52,386 nt of DNA from Clostridia bacterium (GCA_017552535.1 JAFZPV010000050.1:1-52386); one strand, 5' to 3'. Shown: positions 1 through 8,931, counted from the stretch's first letter. Translations and numbers: made by a program. Notes: a model not told the origin generated them from the letters alone.

Positions 1-2013
1 ATCCGCGCGGTGTTCCGCAGCTGGGACAACGAGCGCGCAAACGTCTACCGCATGGATCACGACATTCCTTACAGCTGGGGCACGGCGGTCAACGTGATGC
101 CCATGGTGTTCGGCAACCTGAACAACAATTCCGGCACCGGCGTCGCCTTCACCCGCGATCCCGCCACCGGTGAAAACAAGGTCATGGGCGAGTTCCTGGT
201 GAACGCCCAGGGCGAAGACGTGGTGGCCGGCGTGCGCACCCCCATGCCCATCTCCGAAATGGCTGAGAAGTTCCCGGATGCCTACGCCGATTTCGTGCGC
301 GTATGCGACATTCTGGAAAAGCATTACCGCGATATGCAGGATATGGAGTTCACCGTGGAGAACGGCAAGCTCTACATGCTGCAGTGCCGCAACGGCAAGC
401 GCACCGCTCCCGCCGCCCTCAAGATCGCCTGCGACCTGGTGGACGAAGGCATGAGGACTGAGGAAGAAGCGGTCGCCATGATCGATCCCAGAAACCTGGA
501 TACCCTTCTGCATCCCCAGTTCGATCCCGCTATTCTCAAGAAGAGCGAAGCCATCGGCAAGGGCCTCGGCGCTTCTCCCGGTGCCGCCTGCGGAAAGATC
601 GTTTTTACCGCCGAAGACGCCGAAGCGTGGGCAGCCAGGGGCGAAAAGGTCGTGCTGGTCCGCCTGGAGACCTCTCCCGAAGACATCACCGGCATGAAGA
701 GCGCTCAGGGCATCCTCACCGTGCGCGGCGGCATGACCAGCCACGCGGCAGTCGTCGCCAGAGGCATGGGCAAGTGCTGCGTGTCCGGCTGCGGCGACAT
801 CGCGATGGATGAAGAGAACAAGCAATTCACGCTCGCCGGCAAGACCTTCAAAGAGGGCGACTGCATCTCCATCGACGGCAGCAACGGCAACATCTACGAC
901 GGCATCATCCCCACCGTTGACGCCACCATCGCCGGCGAATTCGGCAGGATCATGGCATGGGCCGATAAGTTCCGCCGCCTGAAGGTGCGTACCAACGCGG
1001 ACACTCCCGCCGACGCGAAAAAAGCCAGGGAACTGGGCGCCGAAGGCATCGGCCTTTGCCGCACCGAGCATATGTTCTTTGAGGAAGAGCGCATCGCCGC
1101 GTTCCGCGAGATGATCTGCTCCGACACCAAAGAAGGCCGCGAAAAGGCTTTGGACAAGATCCTCCCCTACCAGCAGAGCGACTTCGAGAAGCTGTATGAG
1201 GCGCTGGAAGGCTACCCGGTCTGCATCCGCTTCCTCGATCCTCCGCTGCATGAGTTCGTTCCCACCGATGACGACGACATCAACCGTCTGGCCGTGGCTC
1301 AGGGCAAGACCGTCGAGGAGATCCGCAATCTCATCGACTCCCTGCACGAGTTCAACCCCATGATGGGCCACCGCGGCTGCCGTCTGGCCGTGACCTATCC
1401 CGAGATCGCCGCCATGCAGACCAAAGCCGTGATCCGCGCCGCCCTGAAAGTGAAGAAAGCGCATCCCGACTGGACCATCAAGCCTGAGATCATGATCCCG
1501 CTGGTCAGCGAAATCAAGGAACTCAAGTACGTGAAGGATACCGTCGTAAAGACCGCCGACGCCGAGATCGCCGCTTCCGGCGAAGCTCTCGAATACGAAG
1601 TGGGCACGATGATCGAGATCCCGCGCGCCGCGCTGACCGCCGACGAGATCGCCAAGGAAGCTGATTTCTTCTGCTTCGGCACCAACGACCTGACCCAGAT
1701 GACTTTCGGCTTCAGCCGCGACGACGCCGGCAAGTTCCTGGATGCCTATTACGACGCCAAGATCCTGGAGAGCGATCCCTTCGCCCGCCTCGACCAGACC
1801 GGCGTGGGCAAGCTGATGGAGATGGCCATCAAGCTGGGCCGTCCCGTGAACCCCAAGCTGCACATCGGCATCTGCGGCGAGCACGGCGGAGATCCTTCCA
1901 GCGTAGAGTTCTGCCACAAGATCGGCCTGGACTACGTGAGCTGCTCTCCCTTCCGCGTGCCGATCGCGCGCCTTGCTGCCGCGCAGGCCGCCATCGCCGA
2001 AGCCAAGAAATAA
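1..2013 (+). CDS. ppdK: Pyruvate, phosphate dikinase, C-terminal 670 residues (5' end outside window)
   Basis: PPDK interconverts pyruvate, ATP and phosphate with PEP, AMP and pyrophosphate. In anaerobes it often serves a PPi-linked glycolysis. The frame is open from base 1, so the N-terminal roughly 200 residues lie upstream. Visible parts are the end of the ATP-grasp domain (FTRDPATGENKVMGEF), the phosphohistidine swivelling domain with GGMTSHAAVVARG (catalytic His codon at 742-744), and the PEP/pyruvate TIM barrel (GLCRTEHMF, RFLDPPLHEF, GTNDLTQMTFGFSRDD). The C-terminal GICGEHGGDP carries the conserved catalytic Cys (codon 1873-1875). All key residues of this part are intact. A strong hairpin terminator follows and the next gene is convergent, so this is the last gene of its transcript. 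Identification is secure; only the upstream context is unknown. Confidence 0.97.
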   Translation: MRAVFRSWDNERANVYRMDHDIPYSWGTAVNVMPMVFGNLNNNSGTGVAFTRDPATGENKVMGEFLVNAQGEDVVAGVRTPMPISEMAEKFPDAYADFVRVCDILEKHYRDMQDMEFTVENGKLYMLQCRNGKRTAPAALKIACDLVDEGMRTEEEAVAMIDPRNLDTLLHPQFDPAILKKSEAIGKGLGASPGAACGKIVFTAEDAEAWAARGEKVVLVRLETSPEDITGMKSAQGILTVRGGMTSHAAVVARGMGKCCVSGCGDIAMDEENKQFTLAGKTFKEGDCISIDGSNGNIYDGIIPTVDATIAGEFGRIMAWADKFRRLKVRTNADTPADAKKARELGAEGIGLCRTEHMFFEEERIAAFREMICSDTKEGREKALDKILPYQQSDFEKLYEALEGYPVCIRFLDPPLHEFVPTDDDDINRLAVAQGKTVEEIRNLIDSLHEFNPMMGHRGCRLAVTYPEIAAMQTKAVIRAALKVKKAHPDWTIKPEIMIPLVSEIKELKYVKDTVVKTADAEIAASGEALEYEVGTMIEIPRAALTADEIAKEADFFCFGTNDLTQMTFGFSRDDAGKFLDAYYDAKILESDPFARLDQTGVGKLMEMAIKLGRPVNPKLHIGICGEHGGDPSSVEFCHKIGLDYVSCSPFRVPIARLAAAQAAIAEAKK

Positions 2014-2035
2014 TCCATTCTGAAATCTCATATAA

Positions 2036-2074
2036 AACACCGCGAGCGGTTTCGAACCGTTCGCGGTGTTCTTT
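2036..2074. terminator. Intrinsic terminator after ppdK
   Basis: A 16-bp stem (2036-2051 with 2055-2070, one G-T wobble) closes a TCG loop and is followed by CTTTT. It lies between the convergent ppdK and the Gfo/Idh gene. The A-rich stretch before the stem is short, so it is strongest for the plus strand but may serve both. Confidence 0.85.
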
Positions 2075-2105
2075 TGTCGGTGATGCACCGGTTTATGGGC
2101 TTATG

Positions 2106-2936
2106 TTATTTGTGAATGCCGATCCATTCTCCCGGGCGCTTCTGCCCTTCCACGCCGGCCCCTCTGACCGCCATGATGCGCAGGGTCTCCTCGTGCGGTA
2201 CCGCGCCTTCCCCGGTCAGGAAGAAATGCGCCAGGTTTTTGATAAAGCCTCCGAAGTAATCGGACTTTACGGTGATCACGCGGTTTTCGTTTCCTGTGTT
2301 CAGGCTCATCATGAAGGGAGCGTTTGAATCAAAGCCCGTGGCGCTGGCGCATCTGCCGTCCTCAAAGGCGATCAGAAGCGTATACGAATCCTTGCCCGGC
2401 ACGAAGCAGACCTTTTGGGGCGCGGAATCCATCAGCATCATGATGGGCTCCAGCTGGTGGATGGCATAGGTCTCAAATTTGTACGGGCCCCAGGACGCCA
2501 GGGCGCCTACATCTGTAATGCCTGCATATTCCGTGGCAAATCTGAGCGCTGAAGTGGAATAGCAGGGCGTATGGCTTTCCTCTGCGATATCGAAGATGCG
2601 CTTTGCGGTCTCATAATCAGGGGCAAAGGTTTTGTCCACATAAACGCGCTTGCCGGTGCGCAGGGGCAGCTGGCACAAAACTTCGTGCATCTCGCAGTTG
2701 TCGGGAGACAGCACCACAATGGCGTCGCTCTTTTCGCAAACCTCCTCGATGGAGGCGGCCCTTGGAATATTCATGTCGGCGCACCACTTGTCCGTGGTCC
2801 TGCCGCCGATGGGACTGTCGATGTGGCCGTAAGCAAGAGTCACATTCATCTTGCCGCCGGTCGCCTCGCTAAGAAGACGCGGATAATTATTGGCGTGCCA
2901 TTCGTCCAGATAATAATCGATGAATCCGATGTTCAT
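2106..2936 (-). CDS. Short Gfo/Idh/MocA-family oxidoreductase (276 aa) with atypical nucleotide-binding start
   Basis: This is a sugar-oxidoreductase-like protein of the Gfo/Idh/MocA superfamily, second gene of a two-gene minus operon. It starts 7 bp after the stop of its upstream neighbour. The usual GxGxxG dinucleotide loop is absent: the first strand reads MNIGFIDYYLDEWHANNYP. The EKP motif of the family is replaced by VDKTF, retaining the Lys (about residue 101). The rest resembles the Rossmann part (SDAIVVLSPDN) and a shortened C-terminal alpha/beta domain with HQLEP. At 276 residues it is well below the 330-390 usual in the family. It may bind a nucleotide in a different way or act as a partner of the full-length enzyme encoded next to it. 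The superfamily call is moderately sure and the substrate is unknown. Confidence 0.7.
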   Translation of the reverse strand: MNIGFIDYYLDEWHANNYPRLLSEATGGKMNVTLAYGHIDSPIGGRTTDKWCADMNIPRAASIEEVCEKSDAIVVLSPDNCEMHEVLCQLPLRTGKRVYVDKTFAPDYETAKRIFDIAEESHTPCYSTSALRFATEYAGITDVGALASWGPYKFETYAIHQLEPIMMLMDSAPQKVCFVPGKDSYTLLIAFEDGRCASATGFDSNAPFMMSLNTGNENRVITVKSDYFGGFIKNLAHFFLTGEGAVPHEETLRIMAVRGAGVEGQKRPGEWIGIHK

Positions 2937-2943
2937 ACGCGCC

Positions 2944-3996
2944 TCACAGCTTTATCTCTTTATGCTTGTTGCTGGAATCGTATATCGCATGCAGGATCTG
3001 CTGGCTCTTGATCACGGTCTCGATGCTGGAGGGCAGCTTTTCGCGGGTCTCAACGTCCTTTACGAAGGCATCGATCTCGTTGCGGAAATGATCGCGGGTC
3101 TTGATCTCGGGCGTATACTTGACCAGCGCGCCGCCTTCGGTGGTGTAAAACTCAAATGTGGAGCCGTAGCTCAAGCGGATGCCGCCCTTGTCGCCCATAA
3201 AGTCGATGTACATTTCCTGCTGGTCGATGTTCTGCGCCCAGGCGCCGTTGAAGGTGATCACGGGGCCCTCGGTGCGGATCATACCGGTTACGGAATCGTC
3301 CACGTCGTAGGTGCCGTTCAAGTCCTTGGTGTCCTCCGCCCACATACGGCGGTATACATATTTATCCATCGGCGTTCCCAGCTTGCAGAACGCTTCACCC
3401 GTCACGGTGAGGGGTTTGGGATCGGAGCAGCAGTACATCACGATGTCCATGAAGTGCACGCCCCAGTCAATCAGCGCGCCGCCGCCGGCGATGGCCTTCG
3501 TAGTGAACGCGCCGCCCAGACCCGGGATGCTCCTGTGGGCGCGGAAGCTGACATATACGTGATACACTTCGCCGAGCTTGCCTTCGTCGATGTACTTTTT
3601 GATCAGGTTCACATAGTCGTTGAAGCGGTTCACTACGCCGATGTTCAGGATGCGTCCGGTCTCCAGGTGTACATTCAGCATCTCCAGCGCTTCCTTATAG
3701 GTGCGAGCGGAGGGCTTTTCGCAAAGCACGTCCTTGCCGGCGCGCATCGCGTCTATGGAGATTCTGGGATGCATTTTGTTGGGCGTGCAGACGCTAACAG
3801 CCTGCACTTCGGGATCGGCCAGAACGTCGTGATAGTCCTTTACCGCGATGCCGCAGCCGTATTTCTCCACGCAGGCCTGTGCTTTTTCGGGAATGATGTC
3901 GCAGAAGTATTTGATCTCCGCGTCGGGGTTCGCCATATAGGCAGGGATGTGAGCGGAATTGGCGATGGTTCCGCAGCCGATGATGCCGACCTTCAT
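2944..3996 (-). CDS. Gfo/Idh/MocA-family NAD(P)-dependent oxidoreductase (350 aa)
   Basis: Family members oxidise or reduce sugars, inositols or related polyols with NAD(P). The chosen start (ATG at 3994-3996) follows AGGAGGAT at a good distance and puts the dinucleotide loop GIIGCGTIANSAH at residues 4-16. A longer reading to 4038 would add residues unlike the family. EKP is present (LCEKPSARTYKEA), as is the D-x-G-x-H-x-x-D catalytic signature (ALIDWGVHFMD). Length is normal. It is the first gene of the minus operon with the short homologue, and it diverges from an ABC sugar importer across a 371-bp control region. The likely role is processing the sugar or sugar acid that the importer brings in. 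Substrate cannot be read from sequence. Confidence 0.9.
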   Translation of the reverse strand: MKVGIIGCGTIANSAHIPAYMANPDAEIKYFCDIIPEKAQACVEKYGCGIAVKDYHDVLADPEVQAVSVCTPNKMHPRISIDAMRAGKDVLCEKPSARTYKEALEMLNVHLETGRILNIGVVNRFNDYVNLIKKYIDEGKLGEVYHVYVSFRAHRSIPGLGGAFTTKAIAGGGALIDWGVHFMDIVMYCCSDPKPLTVTGEAFCKLGTPMDKYVYRRMWAEDTKDLNGTYDVDDSVTGMIRTEGPVITFNGAWAQNIDQQEMYIDFMGDKGGIRLSYGSTFEFYTTEGGALVKYTPEIKTRDHFRNEIDAFVKDVETREKLPSSIETVIKSQQILHAIYDSSNKHKEIKL

Positions 3997-4028
3997 GGTA
4001 AGATCCTCCTGTATGATGATGCGGGCAT

Positions 4029-4057
4029 ATTGTCCCACAGGGAAAGGCGATATTCAA
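4029..4057 (-). promoter_or_regulatory. Candidate sigma-A promoter for the two oxidoreductase genes
   Basis: On the minus strand TTGAAT (4052-4057) and GACAAT (4029-4034) are 17 bp apart, giving a predicted start near 4022, just before the AGGAGGAT ribosome site. The rest of the 3997-4367 gap is AT-rich and holds no gene that I can support. Confidence 0.5.
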
Positions 4058-4236
4058 GTATCCGAAAGTAAATTTTGCGTCCCCCATGCGTACCGGACAC
4101 CGCCATACCATTTATAATATCATGTTCAGGAGTTTTTGTTCAAAGAATCCGTATCTCATCAAGCTTTCGTTCAGTTGACTCTTCTCACCTGAATTGTTGA
4201 TGAAAAGTTAAATTTAACAGTAATATGTATCTTATG

Positions 4237-4266
4237 TTGAAATGTGACCCCATTTCATGGTAAAAT
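4237..4266 (+). promoter_or_regulatory. Promoter of the ABC sugar-import operon with overlapping palindrome
   Basis: TTGAAA (4237-4242) and TAAAAT (4261-4266) are 18 bp apart. A palindrome, TGAAATG (4238-4244) with CATTTCA (4251-4257), overlaps the -35 and the spacer, where a repressor would block polymerase. The start would be near 4273, leaving a leader of about 95 nt before the permease gene. Confidence 0.55.
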
Positions 4267-4367
4267 TAAGCAGATATACAGATACGTTTCTCTTTTCATT
4301 CAACATAACATCATCATATACAGAAGACTCGGTTCGAACAGAATTCATTTGGAAAGGACGGAATGGA

Positions 4368-5363
4368 ATGAACAAAGCCGAAACCAATAAGCCGAAGGTC
4401 GTCAAGCCGAAGAAAGGCGACAACGGCGGCAGCACAGGCTCTTCGTTCGACAACGTCGAGCTGTTCCTGCTGCATCTGCCCACCACCATCTGGTACATCG
4501 TATTCTGCTACGCGCCCATATTCGGCATCATCATCGCCTTCAAGAACTTCACCGTCGCGCCCGGCAGGAACTTCCTGTATAGCCTGTTCATCAACAGCCC
4601 GTTCACCGGCCTGCAGAACTTCCGTTTCCTGTTCAACTCCAGTTTCTTCAGTACGATGATACGCAACACGCTGGTGTACAACATCATATTCATCATCCTG
4701 GGCGTCATCATCCCGGTGACCCTAGCCATCATGATCAACCAATTGTACAGCAAGCGCCTGGCAAAGGTTTGCCAGACCATGATGTTCCTGCCCCACTTCC
4801 TGAGCTGGGTCGTCATCGGTTACTTTGTGTACGCTTTCCTCGCTACTGACGCCGGCCTGTTCAACCGCGTTTTCGTGGCTCTGGGCGTTGGCGAACCCAA
4901 GCACGACTGGTACGGCGACGTGCCTTTCTGGCGCTGGTTCCTGGTGTTCCTCAATCAGTGGAAGGGCATGGGCTACGGCATGGTGGTATACCTTGCCTCC
5001 ATCAGCGGCATCGACGGAGAACTCTACGAAGCCGCGCTGATCGACGGCGCCAGCAAGTGGAAGCAGACCCGCTACATCACCATCCCGCTGCTTAGGCCCA
5101 TCATGTCCATCATGCTGATCCTGGCCATCGGCTCCATTTTCCGCAGCGATTTCGGCCTGTTCTATCAGGCCACCCGCGACTCAGGCCGTCTGACCTCCCT
5201 AACGGAGACTATTGACGTGCACGTGTTCAAAGCGCTGCTGGTGGTACCCAACATCAACATCTCCTCTTCCACATCGCTGCTCCAAAGCGTTTGCGGCTGC
5301 ATCATGATCGTTCTTTCCAACGTTGCCGTAAAACGCATCGACCCCGATGCCGGCCTGTTCTAA
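4368..5363 (+). CDS. ABC transporter permease, LplB type (331 aa)
   Basis: This is an inner-membrane subunit of a CUT1-type carbohydrate importer. The start at 4368 is preceded by GGAAAGGA and gives a Lys-rich cytoplasmic N-terminus, followed by about six hydrophobic segments beginning at WYIVFCYAPIFGIIIAF. The cytoplasmic EAA loop that docks on the ATPase is clear (EAALIDGASKWKQTRYITIP from residue 221). A longer reading from 4257 would begin between the -35 and -10 of the promoter and is rejected. The next gene encodes the partner permease 24 bp downstream and the solute-binding protein follows. No ATPase gene is in the operon, which is common for this family because one MsmK/UgpC-type ATPase can serve many importers. 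LplB/YtcP systems usually import oligosaccharides; the ligand is not determinable here. Confidence 0.93.
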   Translation: MNKAETNKPKVVKPKKGDNGGSTGSSFDNVELFLLHLPTTIWYIVFCYAPIFGIIIAFKNFTVAPGRNFLYSLFINSPFTGLQNFRFLFNSSFFSTMIRNTLVYNIIFIILGVIIPVTLAIMINQLYSKRLAKVCQTMMFLPHFLSWVVIGYFVYAFLATDAGLFNRVFVALGVGEPKHDWYGDVPFWRWFLVFLNQWKGMGYGMVVYLASISGIDGELYEAALIDGASKWKQTRYITIPLLRPIMSIMLILAIGSIFRSDFGLFYQATRDSGRLTSLTETIDVHVFKALLVVPNINISSSTSLLQSVCGCIMIVLSNVAVKRIDPDAGLF

Positions 5364-5387
5364 ACCGGAAGAAAGGAGAGTATCAAG

Positions 5388-6338
5388 ATGTCTGTAACAA
5401 GCAAGACAGTAGCTACCCGCAAAACGAAGCATGTAGACGCGGTACTGAAATACACTCGGGTGTCTCCGGCTTCCAACGTAGCTTTCAGTGCAATATTCAT
5501 CATTCTGGCATTGCTGTGCTTCCTTCCCGCGCTGCTGGTAGCCATCGTGTCACTTTCCAGTGAGCACAGCGTTGTGACCAAGGGTTATTCCTACATTCCC
5601 ATGTCCTGGAGCGTGGCGAGCTATGCCTATCTGCTCAAGCAGGGCTCGTACATCGGCCACGCGTTCATCAATTCCCTGGGCGTCACCGTGGTCGGCACGG
5701 TGATCGGTCTGGTGCTTTGCTCCACGATGGGCTATGCACTGAGCCGTCCCAACTACCGCTTAAGGGGATTCTTCACCTGGTTCATCTTTATCCCCATGCT
5801 GTTCAGCGGCGGCCTTGTGGCAAGCTACATGATCAACGCGCAGGTGCTGGGCCTGAAGAACACGTACTGGGCGCTTATCCTGCCGATCTGCTGCTCCAGC
5901 TTCTACATCATCATCATGCGCACATTCTTCCAGACATCAGTGCCCGATGCCATCATCGAATCTGCCAAGATCGACGGCGCGCGCCAGATCAGGATCTTCC
6001 TGCAGATCGTGCTGCCTATCTCCCTGCCTGCCATCGCCACCATTGGCCTGTTCTACACCTTCGCCTACTGGAACGACTGGATGATGGCCAAATACTATCT
6101 GGACAGCAACCACCAGACCCTGTTCCCCATGCAGTACGTGCTGATCTCTCTGGAAAACAACATCGACTTCCTGACGCGCAACCCGCAGGCTACCGCCCCC
6201 GGCGAAAGCAACAACCTGCCCAGCGAGACCGTGCGTATGGCCATGGTCATCGTGAGCGTTCTGCCCATCGCCTGCTCGTACCCCTTCTTCCAGAGGTACT
6301 TTATCAGCGGTCTTACCATCGGCGCTGTGAAGGGCTAA
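5388..6338 (+). CDS. ABC transporter permease, YtcP type (316 aa)
   Basis: Second permease of the carbohydrate importer. GAAAGGAGAG precedes the ATG at 5388. After a basic N-terminal tail there are six predicted membrane segments; the first is FSAIFIILALLCFLPALLVA. The EAA-like loop reads ESAKIDGARQIRIFLQIVLP from residue 191, the typical YtcP/AraQ form in which EAA becomes ESA. It follows the LplB-like permease by 24 bp and precedes the solute-binding protein by 55 bp. The three genes form one transcription unit with a possible stabilising hairpin before the third. Heterodimer formation with the preceding permease is inferred from family knowledge. Confidence 0.93.
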   Translation: MSVTSKTVATRKTKHVDAVLKYTRVSPASNVAFSAIFIILALLCFLPALLVAIVSLSSEHSVVTKGYSYIPMSWSVASYAYLLKQGSYIGHAFINSLGVTVVGTVIGLVLCSTMGYALSRPNYRLRGFFTWFIFIPMLFSGGLVASYMINAQVLGLKNTYWALILPICCSSFYIIIMRTFFQTSVPDAIIESAKIDGARQIRIFLQIVLPISLPAIATIGLFYTFAYWNDWMMAKYYLDSNHQTLFPMQYVLISLENNIDFLTRNPQATAPGESNNLPSETVRMAMVIVSVLPIACSYPFFQRYFISGLTIGAVKG

Positions 6339-6345
6339 ACTGATT

Positions 6346-6365
6346 TAAACGGCATATACCGTTTA
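6346..6365 (+). other. Small hairpin between permease and solute-binding-protein genes
   Basis: Perfect 7-bp arms TAAACGG (6346-6352) and CCGTTTA (6359-6365) surround CATATA. There is no T-run, so it is not a terminator. Hairpins at this place in importer operons often protect the downstream solute-binding-protein mRNA; that role is inferred. Confidence 0.4.
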
Positions 6366-6393
6366 GATATATCTTACATAGGAGGAAACCTCA

Positions 6394-7872
6394 ATGAAGA
6401 AACTCGTTACTCTGGTTTTGGCATTGGCTCTGGTACTTGGCTGCTTCAACATCGCAAGCGCCGAGACCGACGTCACCAAGATCACCTGGGCAATGGGCTG
6501 CGGCTCCACCGCTCCTGTTGACAACGCGAAGTTCCTCGAGTGGTACAACCAGTACCTGGCCGAGAAGATCGGCGTAGAGCTCGACATGCAGTACTTCACC
6601 AACGATCAGCTGCAGCTTGCCATCAACGCCGGCGAACTCTTCGACATCTACTTCACCTGCTCCTGGTACAACAACACCAACCAGTGCATCTCCAAGGGCC
6701 TGTTCCTTGGTCTGAGCCAGGATTACATCAAGGAAGTAGCCCCCGGCCTGTATGACGCCATGTCCAAGGACGTTTGGGATCTGGCTGAGAGCGCCGACGG
6801 CCTCATCTACGCCATCCCCAACAAGAAGGACTACGCCGCTGAGAACTTCATCACCTACCCCGCCGACAAGGCCACTGAGCTGGGCTATGAGATCCCCGCG
6901 AAGATCGAAGCCTGGAGCGATCTGACCGATTTCCTCGTGGATTGGAAAGAGACCCTCGCTGACGGCGAATATCCCGTTCTGGTTGGCGGCAACCCCGCCG
7001 GCATGGAATCTTCCTTCGACTTCATCGACCGCACCGCGATGATCGGCTGCATCTACGGCACCACCGAAGTCGTCAGCGTGTTCGAGGATGAGGAAGTCAT
7101 GGAGCGCTATCGCACCATGTATGACTGGATGCAGAAGGGCCTCGTCAATCCCGACGCCGCTCAGCTGGCCGAAAGCGCCATCGATTCTTCCAAGCCCCAC
7201 ATCGGCTTTGCCCAGGCTTGGGACTCCTACGACGGCTACACCATCTCCAACGGCTACACCACCTGGATGACCCGCTATGCCGGTCCCATGCTGTCCGTTG
7301 ACTCCGTACAGGGCTCCATGAACGCCGTGTCCGCTGCGCTCGCCAACGACGAAGACAAGCTGGACAAGGTCCTGGCTCTGTTCGAGCTGCTGCACACCGA
7401 CAAGTACGCCGCTGACTGCCTGCGCTACGGCATCGAAGGCGTACACTGGAACTACATCACCGAAGGCCCCTGCGCCGGCGCCGTGCTCCGCACTCAGGAA
7501 GGCTCCGACAACTACAGCTGCTGGGCGTTCGCGCAGCCGATGTACTTCTTCACCAGCCTGCCCGTAAGCGCGGCTCAGGTTGAAGCCGGCATCGCTCCCG
7601 CTTTCGATCAGTATGAGATCTACTACGGCGTCGTTGCCGATGAAGCTGTTCCGTCCGCCATGGGTTCCTTCAAGTGGGATTCCTCTGCGTTCACCGACCA
7701 GCTGGCTGAGATCAGCGCCATCAAGGAAAGCTACTACACCAGCTTCGCCTCCGGCACTGTGCTGATCGACGACATCTATGACGAGTTCATCGAGAAGATG
7801 AATGCCGCCGGCCTGCAGGATATGATCGAAGACGCGCAGCGTCAGCTCGACGAGTATCTGGCCAACAACTGA
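6394..7872 (+). CDS. Extracellular solute-binding protein of the sugar importer (492 aa)
   Basis: This is the substrate-capturing subunit for the two permeases upstream. AGGAGG sits just before the ATG. A clear signal peptide covers residues 1-23 (MKKLVTLVLALALVLGCFNI, then ASA). Two readings are possible: signal-peptidase-I cleavage after ASA, or lipidation at Cys17 (VLGC, an imperfect lipobox). The two SH3b proteins in this window have signal peptides of the same style, which favours the first. The mature part resembles the YtcQ/LipO-like group of family-1 binding proteins, rich in Trp, Tyr and Asp (for example YFTCSWYNNTNQC), as expected for oligosaccharide binding. A perfect terminator closes the operon. 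Ligand identity is unknown. Confidence 0.9.
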   Translation: MKKLVTLVLALALVLGCFNIASAETDVTKITWAMGCGSTAPVDNAKFLEWYNQYLAEKIGVELDMQYFTNDQLQLAINAGELFDIYFTCSWYNNTNQCISKGLFLGLSQDYIKEVAPGLYDAMSKDVWDLAESADGLIYAIPNKKDYAAENFITYPADKATELGYEIPAKIEAWSDLTDFLVDWKETLADGEYPVLVGGNPAGMESSFDFIDRTAMIGCIYGTTEVVSVFEDEEVMERYRTMYDWMQKGLVNPDAAQLAESAIDSSKPHIGFAQAWDSYDGYTISNGYTTWMTRYAGPMLSVDSVQGSMNAVSAALANDEDKLDKVLALFELLHTDKYAADCLRYGIEGVHWNYITEGPCAGAVLRTQEGSDNYSCWAFAQPMYFFTSLPVSAAQVEAGIAPAFDQYEIYYGVVADEAVPSAMGSFKWDSSAFTDQLAEISAIKESYYTSFASGTVLIDDIYDEFIEKMNAAGLQDMIEDAQRQLDEYLANN

Positions 7873-7893
7873 TAACGTTTTAAAACGCTGTCG

Positions 7894-7922
7894 CCCCTTC
7901 CCGGAAACGGGAAGGGGTTTTT
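7894..7922 (+). terminator. Terminator of the sugar-import operon
   Basis: A perfect 10-bp stem CCCCTTCCCG/CGGGAAGGGG with a GAAA tetraloop is followed by TTTTT. It is a textbook intrinsic terminator and separates the importer from the downstream salvage cluster. Confidence 0.95.
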
Positions 7923-7937
7923 CAAAGGTGATGCTAT

Positions 7938-8930
7938 ATGATGATACGTACATTTGCGCCAAACGATTATCCCATGCTTGAACGCGTATGGAACGAATGC
8001 GTTTCAAACGGAGACGTTTTGTACAGACCTCTGTGTGAAAAGTACTTCCGCGATAAGTTCCTTTCCGATAGCACGTACGACGCTTCTCTCCTGCTGGTGG
8101 CGGAAGAAAACGGCGAAGTGATCGGTTTCATATCCGGCAGCCGGAAGAAGGCTTTTCTCGCCGGTGAGAACGACGAGAACACACCAGGCTTCATCAACAC
8201 CCTCATGGTGCGTCCCGCCTGCCGCTCGCACGGAGCGGGCAGCATGTTGGTATCAGGACTGGAAGATGCCTTCCGGCGTCTCGGAAAGAAGAATTTGGAG
8301 GTTTCCAGCCTGAGTCCCATGGATCTGGACTGGCGCATACCCGGCACACCCGAACACGAGCATAACAACATGCCGGGCATGGACGAAGGCTCGCTGGCAT
8401 ACGGTTTTCTTAAGAAGCGCAGCTACGTTCCCCGCGTTCACGAAGTAGCCATGTACCTCAATCTTGCGGATTACCGCAAAACTGACGAAATCGAGAATAA
8501 GCGCAGTGAGCTTGCCGCGCAGGGCATAAAGGCCGGGCTGTACGATCCGAAGGAAAACTGCGAGTGGGACGGAATGTGCGACCGCGTAGGCAGCGAATAC
8601 TGGCGCAAGGTGCTCCGGGACGAGCTCGCTTCCCCGTCGCCGCGGCCCATCCTGGCCGCAAGGACGCAGGGACATATCGTAGGCTTCACTGGGCCTGTCG
8701 ACGTTCAACCCAACGGCCGCGGCTGGTTTACCGGCATCTGCACCGATCCGCTGTATGAAAAGCGCGGTATCGCCACGGTGCTGTTCAACGACCTGATGAA
8801 CGAGTTTATAGAGGTCGGAGCAAAATACTCCTCGCTGTTTACAGGCACAGAAAACCATGCCCAGCGGCTGTATCTCAGGACCGGTTTCCGTCCGGCCCGC
8901 ACGTTTGCCTTCATGAGAAAGGAGCTTTGA
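7938..8930 (+). CDS. Double-domain GNAT N-acetyltransferase (330 aa)
   Basis: The protein holds two GNAT folds in tandem. Domain 1 (about residues 1-155) contains VEENGEVIGFISG-like strands and an acetyl-CoA loop around VRPACRSHGAGSMLVSGLE. Domain 2 (about 180-330) contains ICTDPLYEKRGIATVLFN, the better preserved Q/RxxGxG/A motif. This layout resembles mycothiol-synthase-type proteins, where one domain is often structural. It stops 1 bp before the deacetylase-like gene, so the two are translationally coupled. Together with the deacetylase and NamZ it suggests acetyl or acyl exchange on amino-sugar products. The acceptor is unknown. AAAGGTG precedes the chosen ATG. Confidence 0.85.
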   Translation: MMIRTFAPNDYPMLERVWNECVSNGDVLYRPLCEKYFRDKFLSDSTYDASLLLVAEENGEVIGFISGSRKKAFLAGENDENTPGFINTLMVRPACRSHGAGSMLVSGLEDAFRRLGKKNLEVSSLSPMDLDWRIPGTPEHEHNNMPGMDEGSLAYGFLKKRSYVPRVHEVAMYLNLADYRKTDEIENKRSELAAQGIKAGLYDPKENCEWDGMCDRVGSEYWRKVLRDELASPSPRPILAARTQGHIVGFTGPVDVQPNGRGWFTGICTDPLYEKRGIATVLFNDLMNEFIEVGAKYSSLFTGTENHAQRLYLRTGFRPARTFAFMRKEL

Positions 8931-8931
8931 T

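Noticed and set aside
6391-8007. 538-codon open frame on the minus strand
   Set aside because: Mirror of the solute-binding-protein gene and spans its strong terminator; no known motifs.
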